Source of the DNA: an uncultured Alistipes sp.
GTDB taxonomy: Bacteria > Bacteroidota > Bacteroidia > Bacteroidales > Rikenellaceae
Reading direction: 5' to 3'
Assembly: GCA_900769745.1 (NCBI GenBank)
Contig: CAAGHX010000181.1
Span: 1 to 9,089, forward strand
DNA: 9,089 bases
In this document: positions 6,755 to 9,089 of the stretch, in pieces
Layout of the letters: each line of letters opens with the position of its first letter
How positions within the stretch are numbered: position 1 is the stretch's first letter
Notes under the pieces: model-generated
The model's database searches: none
The model's input: the letters and a program-made list of their open reading frames with translations, nothing else
Told to the model about the DNA's origin: nothing
Made by a program: the position numbers and the translations under genes

Positions 6755-7336
6755 TTACTCGTTGTCTTGCTCTTTGATGAGCTGCTCGGCGCACTCCAAT
6801 GCCTTGTAGAACTCCTCACCAAATCGTCGAATGATAGGCTCTTTCAAAGCTTTGTACACTGGCAAGCCTATCTTCTTACCACACTCCACAGCATCACGAC
6901 ACACCGCCCAACGGTGATAGTTCAAGCCGTAGGTGCCGTTTGAGAACTGCATCACTCTGATTGGATAGAGATGGCACGAGATTGGCTTCAGGAACGAACA
7001 CTTACCCTCGCGATAAGCACGCTCGATGGCGCAGAATGTAACTCCATTCTCGCTGAAAGCGTAGGCGCACTCGGCGTTGTTTACCAGCGGAGTTGTATAG
7101 TCGCCATCAGCATCTACAACCATAAATCCCTGGCGCTCAACCTCACGGCGACCCTCCTCGGTCATATATGGGGCGTAGTTGTCGTACTCCTCCTCCAAGA
7201 GGTCCACCTCGTCAAGCTCCAGCGGAGCTCCAGCGTCACCCTCCACACAGCATATGCCCTTGCACTTGCCCAAATCGCAGGCAAAGCACTCTCTCAGCAA
7301 ATCACTGCTTACTATTTTATCATCTATCTCAATCAT
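6755..7336 (-). CDS. DUF3109 family cysteine-rich protein
   Basis: Conserved protein of unknown function, 193 aa, with no signal peptide or membrane segment, so cytosolic. It has twelve cysteines. Five are in the N-terminal cluster ECFACDLGKCKGICCVEG (C17, C20, C25, C29, C30). Others are at 90, 102, 113, 121, 146, 152 and 182. The middle holds FCAIERAYREGKCSF, then KPISCHLYPIR and NYHRWAVC. The pattern (C-x2-C-x4-C-x3-CC, then CAIE, C-x7-CHLYPIR, C) is that of DUF3109 and resembles YkgJ-type zinc or iron-sulfur-binding proteins, so a bound metal is likely. Neither the cofactor nor a reaction can be stated. It follows nadD after 68 nt and precedes the M23 gene by 37 nt, so it probably shares their transcript. 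A TAGCTTTA sequence 10 nt before its ATG is too imperfect to call a promoter. Confidence 0.85.
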   Translation of the reverse strand: MIEIDDKIVSSDLLRECFACDLGKCKGICCVEGDAGAPLELDEVDLLEEEYDNYAPYMTEEGRREVERQGFMVVDADGDYTTPLVNNAECAYAFSENGVTFCAIERAYREGKCSFLKPISCHLYPIRVMQFSNGTYGLNYHRWAVCRDAVECGKKIGLPVYKALKEPIIRRFGEEFYKALECAEQLIKEQDNE

Positions 7337-7404
7337 CTCTATCTTGTAAAGCTATTTATTTGTGTCTTGTTGGTTTGTATTTAGGGCTTATCGAAAAGGC
7401 TGAC

Positions 7405-8223
7405 TTAAGGGTTGTAGATATCCTTGTATCTATACTCCAAAATCTCCTGCGCCATCTCTATAAACTGCTTCGCCTCGGTCTGGCCTGGAGCGAGCTCCTC
7501 GGCCTTCTTGAAGTCGTTGATGGCATTACCCCACTCGTTTCTGCGGAAATAGCATTTGCCTCGCTCGACAAACATCTCGGCACTAGCTGCTCCTTGCTCG
7601 ATGGCCATCGTAAGAGTGGTTAGTTTGTGTGAAAGAGTCCAAAGGCCCTTATCTTTGATATATGCCGCTACCTCGCTATCCACCATCTTCTCTACGCTAT
7701 CTCCACGCTCGATGCAATCTCTCACCTCGGTCGATGAGTAGTCGTGCTGAGGCGCATCCTTGAGGAATGTGGTGCGGGGTGTTGAGAATGTCATCTCTAC
7801 ATTTGGGCGAGGATATACATATATGTCGTAGCCTGCCATAATCTCCTCTGCCGAACGCCAGCGTGGCAACTGGTTGATAAGGTCGCTACCCATCAAAATT
7901 GCAAACTCCATCTGGTCGCCATAATTCTCCGACAAATGACGCAGAGTGTTAATCGTGTATGATGGCTTCTCCAAAAGGAACTCAATAATCGAAGGGAGTA
8001 TCTTCTCGGGATACTTCGAGTTGCGGCACGCAATCTCCATCATCGAATAGCGGTCCATCTCGGCGGCCTGTGCCCAACTCTCCTTGAATGGATTTTGTGG
8101 CGAGATAATCATCGCCACCTCGTCGCACAAGTTCTGCTCAACGGCATACTCCGCCAGGGCTATGTGGCCTCGGTGTACGGGGTTGAACGACCCGAAGTAG
8201 AGCATCATTCGCTTTTTGTTCAT
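7405..8223 (-). CDS. nadD: Nicotinate-nucleotide adenylyltransferase NadD with C-terminal TPR extension
   Basis: Cytosolic enzyme joining nicotinate mononucleotide and ATP to deamido-NAD+, the shared step of de novo and salvage NAD synthesis. The N-terminal domain (1 to about 198) is a HIGH-type nucleotidyltransferase. It has YFGSFNPVHRGH (9-20) with the H-x-G-H ATP site, NPFKE (44-48), MGSDL (111-115), and SSTEVR (163-168) near its end. A usual NadD ends near residue 190-200; this one has about 75 more residues (198-272). They read as one TPR-like helical pair (MFVERGKCYFRRNEWGNAI, then NDFKKAEELAP) plus a final helix ending ILEYRYKDIYNP. Small TPR proteins with a YNP-type tail are familiar in Bacteroidales, so this looks like a fusion. 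The frame is continuous. The gene starts 18 nt after gmk, and MNKKRMM offers a second Met at 6-7 with little effect on product. Confidence 0.93.
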   Translation of the reverse strand: MNKKRMMLYFGSFNPVHRGHIALAEYAVEQNLCDEVAMIISPQNPFKESWAQAAEMDRYSMMEIACRNSKYPEKILPSIIEFLLEKPSYTINTLRHLSENYGDQMEFAILMGSDLINQLPRWRSAEEIMAGYDIYVYPRPNVEMTFSTPRTTFLKDAPQHDYSSTEVRDCIERGDSVEKMVDSEVAAYIKDKGLWTLSHKLTTLTMAIEQGAASAEMFVERGKCYFRRNEWGNAINDFKKAEELAPGQTEAKQFIEMAQEILEYRYKDIYNP

Positions 8224-8241
8224 CGCCTCAACTCTTGTGGG

Positions 8242-8814
8242 TTACTCAGCCAAAAAGTCGTTGATAATGTCGCGAGTCTTGGCAATAGCCTCCTCCAAAA
8301 CATCATTTACCACAACATTATCAAACTCGCCAGCCTTCGAAATCTCGAAGTCGGCCTTTGCTACACGCTTCTCGATGGTCTCCATCGAATCGGTACCTCG
8401 GCCAATAAGGCGCTCGCGAAGAACCTCAACCGATGGTGGCATGATGAAGATTGAGCGTGCACTATCGCCAAAGATGCGCTTGAGGCTGATGCCGCCCATC
8501 ACATCTACATCGAAGATAATCACATTACCCTTCTGCCAGATGCGCTGCATCTCGCTCTTGAGTGTGCCGTAGCAGGTGCCGTTGTAAACCTCCTCCCACT
8601 CAACAAACTCGTCGGCTGCCACCTTCTGGCGGAACTCCTCCTGCGAGAGGAAGAAGTAATCCACACCATTCTGCTCTGTGCCACGTGGCTGGCGCGATGT
8701 TGCCGAGATTGAGAACTCGAACTGAGGGAAAATCTTCAACAACTCCTTTACGATTGTTGTCTTACCTGAGCCGCTTGGGGCTGAGAATATGATAAGTTTG
8801 CCTGATGCTTCCAT
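8242..8814 (-). CDS. gmk: Guanylate kinase
   Basis: Essential cytosolic kinase that transfers phosphate from ATP to GMP or dGMP, feeding GTP and dGTP pools. The 190-aa length is normal. The P-loop APSGSGKTT is at 12-20. The GMP-binding region has SISATSRQPRGTEQNGVDYFF (35-55), with Ser38, Arg41, Arg44 and Tyr53 in the expected places, followed by FVEWEEVYNGTCYGT (70-84). The Walker-B-like strand NVIIFDVDVMGG (97-108) has VMGG where many bacterial enzymes have VQGA. The lid region LRERLIGRGTDSMETIEKR (132-150) carries the expected arginines. It lies 12 nt after yicC and 18 nt before nadD, a tight order conserved in Bacteroidales, and is surely co-transcribed with both. Confidence 0.97.
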   Translation of the reverse strand: MEASGKLIIFSAPSGSGKTTIVKELLKIFPQFEFSISATSRQPRGTEQNGVDYFFLSQEEFRQKVAADEFVEWEEVYNGTCYGTLKSEMQRIWQKGNVIIFDVDVMGGISLKRIFGDSARSIFIMPPSVEVLRERLIGRGTDSMETIEKRVAKADFEISKAGEFDNVVVNDVLEEAIAKTRDIINDFLAE

Positions 8815-8826
8815 CTTATTTTTTGC

Positions 8827-9089
8827 TTATAGAATGTTTAATACCTGCTCCTTGATTTTCTCCAACTCGTCCTTCATCTTTACAACCAGAATCTGCATAT
8901 TAGATTCGTTGGCCTTCGAGCCGAGTGTGTTAATCTCGCGACCCATCTCCTGTGCGATGAAACCGAGCTTACGACCTGGTGCCTCCTCCTCGGCTGCTAC
9001 CTCGCGGAAGTAGCGGCAGTGGTTCGAAAGTCGTACCTTCTCCTCGGTAATGTCGAGCTTCTCGATGTAGAAAATCATCTCCTGCTCCA
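8827..9089 (-). CDS. yicC: YicC family protein, C-terminal part (cut by window edge)
   Basis: Only the last 87 or so codons are present; the frame stays open through the right edge, so the N-terminal two thirds lie outside. The C-terminal YicC signature is clear: EEKVRLSNHCRYFRE, PGRKLGFIAQEMGREINTLG, SKAN, LVVKMKDELEKIKEQVLNIL. YicC proteins are endoribonuclease-like RNA-binding factors tied to RNA turnover and stationary-phase survival in Enterobacteria. The Met nearest the edge (9076-9078) is internal, since upstream codons continue as Glu-Gln-Glu. The stop is 12 nt before gmk, and yicC probably heads, or lies near the head of, this transcription unit. Confidence 0.93.
   Translation of the reverse strand, partial: EQEMIFYIEKLDITEEKVRLSNHCRYFREVAAEEEAPGRKLGFIAQEMGREINTLGSKANESNMQILVVKMKDELEKIKEQVLNIL

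Noticed and set aside
7347..7354. TAGCTTTA on the minus strand as a promoter -7 box for the DUF3109 gene
   Set aside because: The last, well-conserved G is missing and no TTG lies 19-21 nt upstream. The 68-nt gap alone does not show a separate promoter.
7168..7623. Plus-strand 151-codon frame across the DUF3109/nadD junction
   Set aside because: It overlaps two well-supported genes on the other strand, begins with a low-complexity Pro/Arg-rich stretch, and has no recognisable motif.
1..9089. CRISPR array, insertion sequence, phage or defence island
   Set aside because: No regularly spaced direct repeats, transposase or integrase motifs, or defence domains were seen. Gene density and composition are even throughout.

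Overview
The window looks like an ordinary chromosomal segment of a Bacteroidota species, most likely order Bacteroidales. The pointers are the yicC-gmk-nadD order, a Tannerella-type MurNAc salvage cluster, and promoter-like boxes of the Bacteroidetes type (TTG - about 19 nt - TAnnTTTG). A-rich leaders without strong Shine-Dalgarno sequences and a NadD carrying a C-terminal TPR ending in YNP point the same way. Genus cannot be fixed from the sequence. I see no IS element, phage gene, CRISPR array, tRNA or rRNA, and no sign of recent transfer.

Left block (1-3347, minus strand): a compact three-gene operon, transporter (murT-like) - sugar kinase (murK-like) - etherase (murQ). It would import N-acetylmuramic acid, phosphorylate it, and split MurNAc-6-phosphate into GlcNAc-6-phosphate and D-lactate. 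A -7-like box precedes the transporter and a hairpin terminator follows murQ. Just past that hairpin lies a well-formed leftward promoter for a gene outside the window.

Middle (3348-4192): a divergent, AT-rich intergenic region of about 185 bp separates the mur operon from a plus-strand gene for a YggS/PLPBP pyridoxal-phosphate homeostasis protein. A perfect 14-bp palindrome lies just upstream of its start. The gene ends at a strong bidirectional terminator (4215-4241).

Right block (4267-9089, minus strand): six closely spaced genes, read from the right edge as yicC (cut by the window) - gmk - nadD(+TPR) - DUF3109 protein - secreted LysM/M23 metallopeptidase - secreted PhoPQ-activated-pathogenicity-related alpha/beta-hydrolase. 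The first three are housekeeping (RNA metabolism, GMP phosphorylation, NAD synthesis) and the last two are exported envelope proteins. The block ends at the shared terminator.

Functionally, the mur operon (salvage of wall sugar) and the M23 peptidase (cutting of wall peptides) both concern peptidoglycan, but they lie in separate transcription units and no direct coupling is shown. I found no convincing wholly new system. The best second-look items are the MurTKQ route, the NadD-TPR fusion, the PqaA-like hydrolase, the Cys-rich DUF3109 protein and the operator-like palindrome before yggS.
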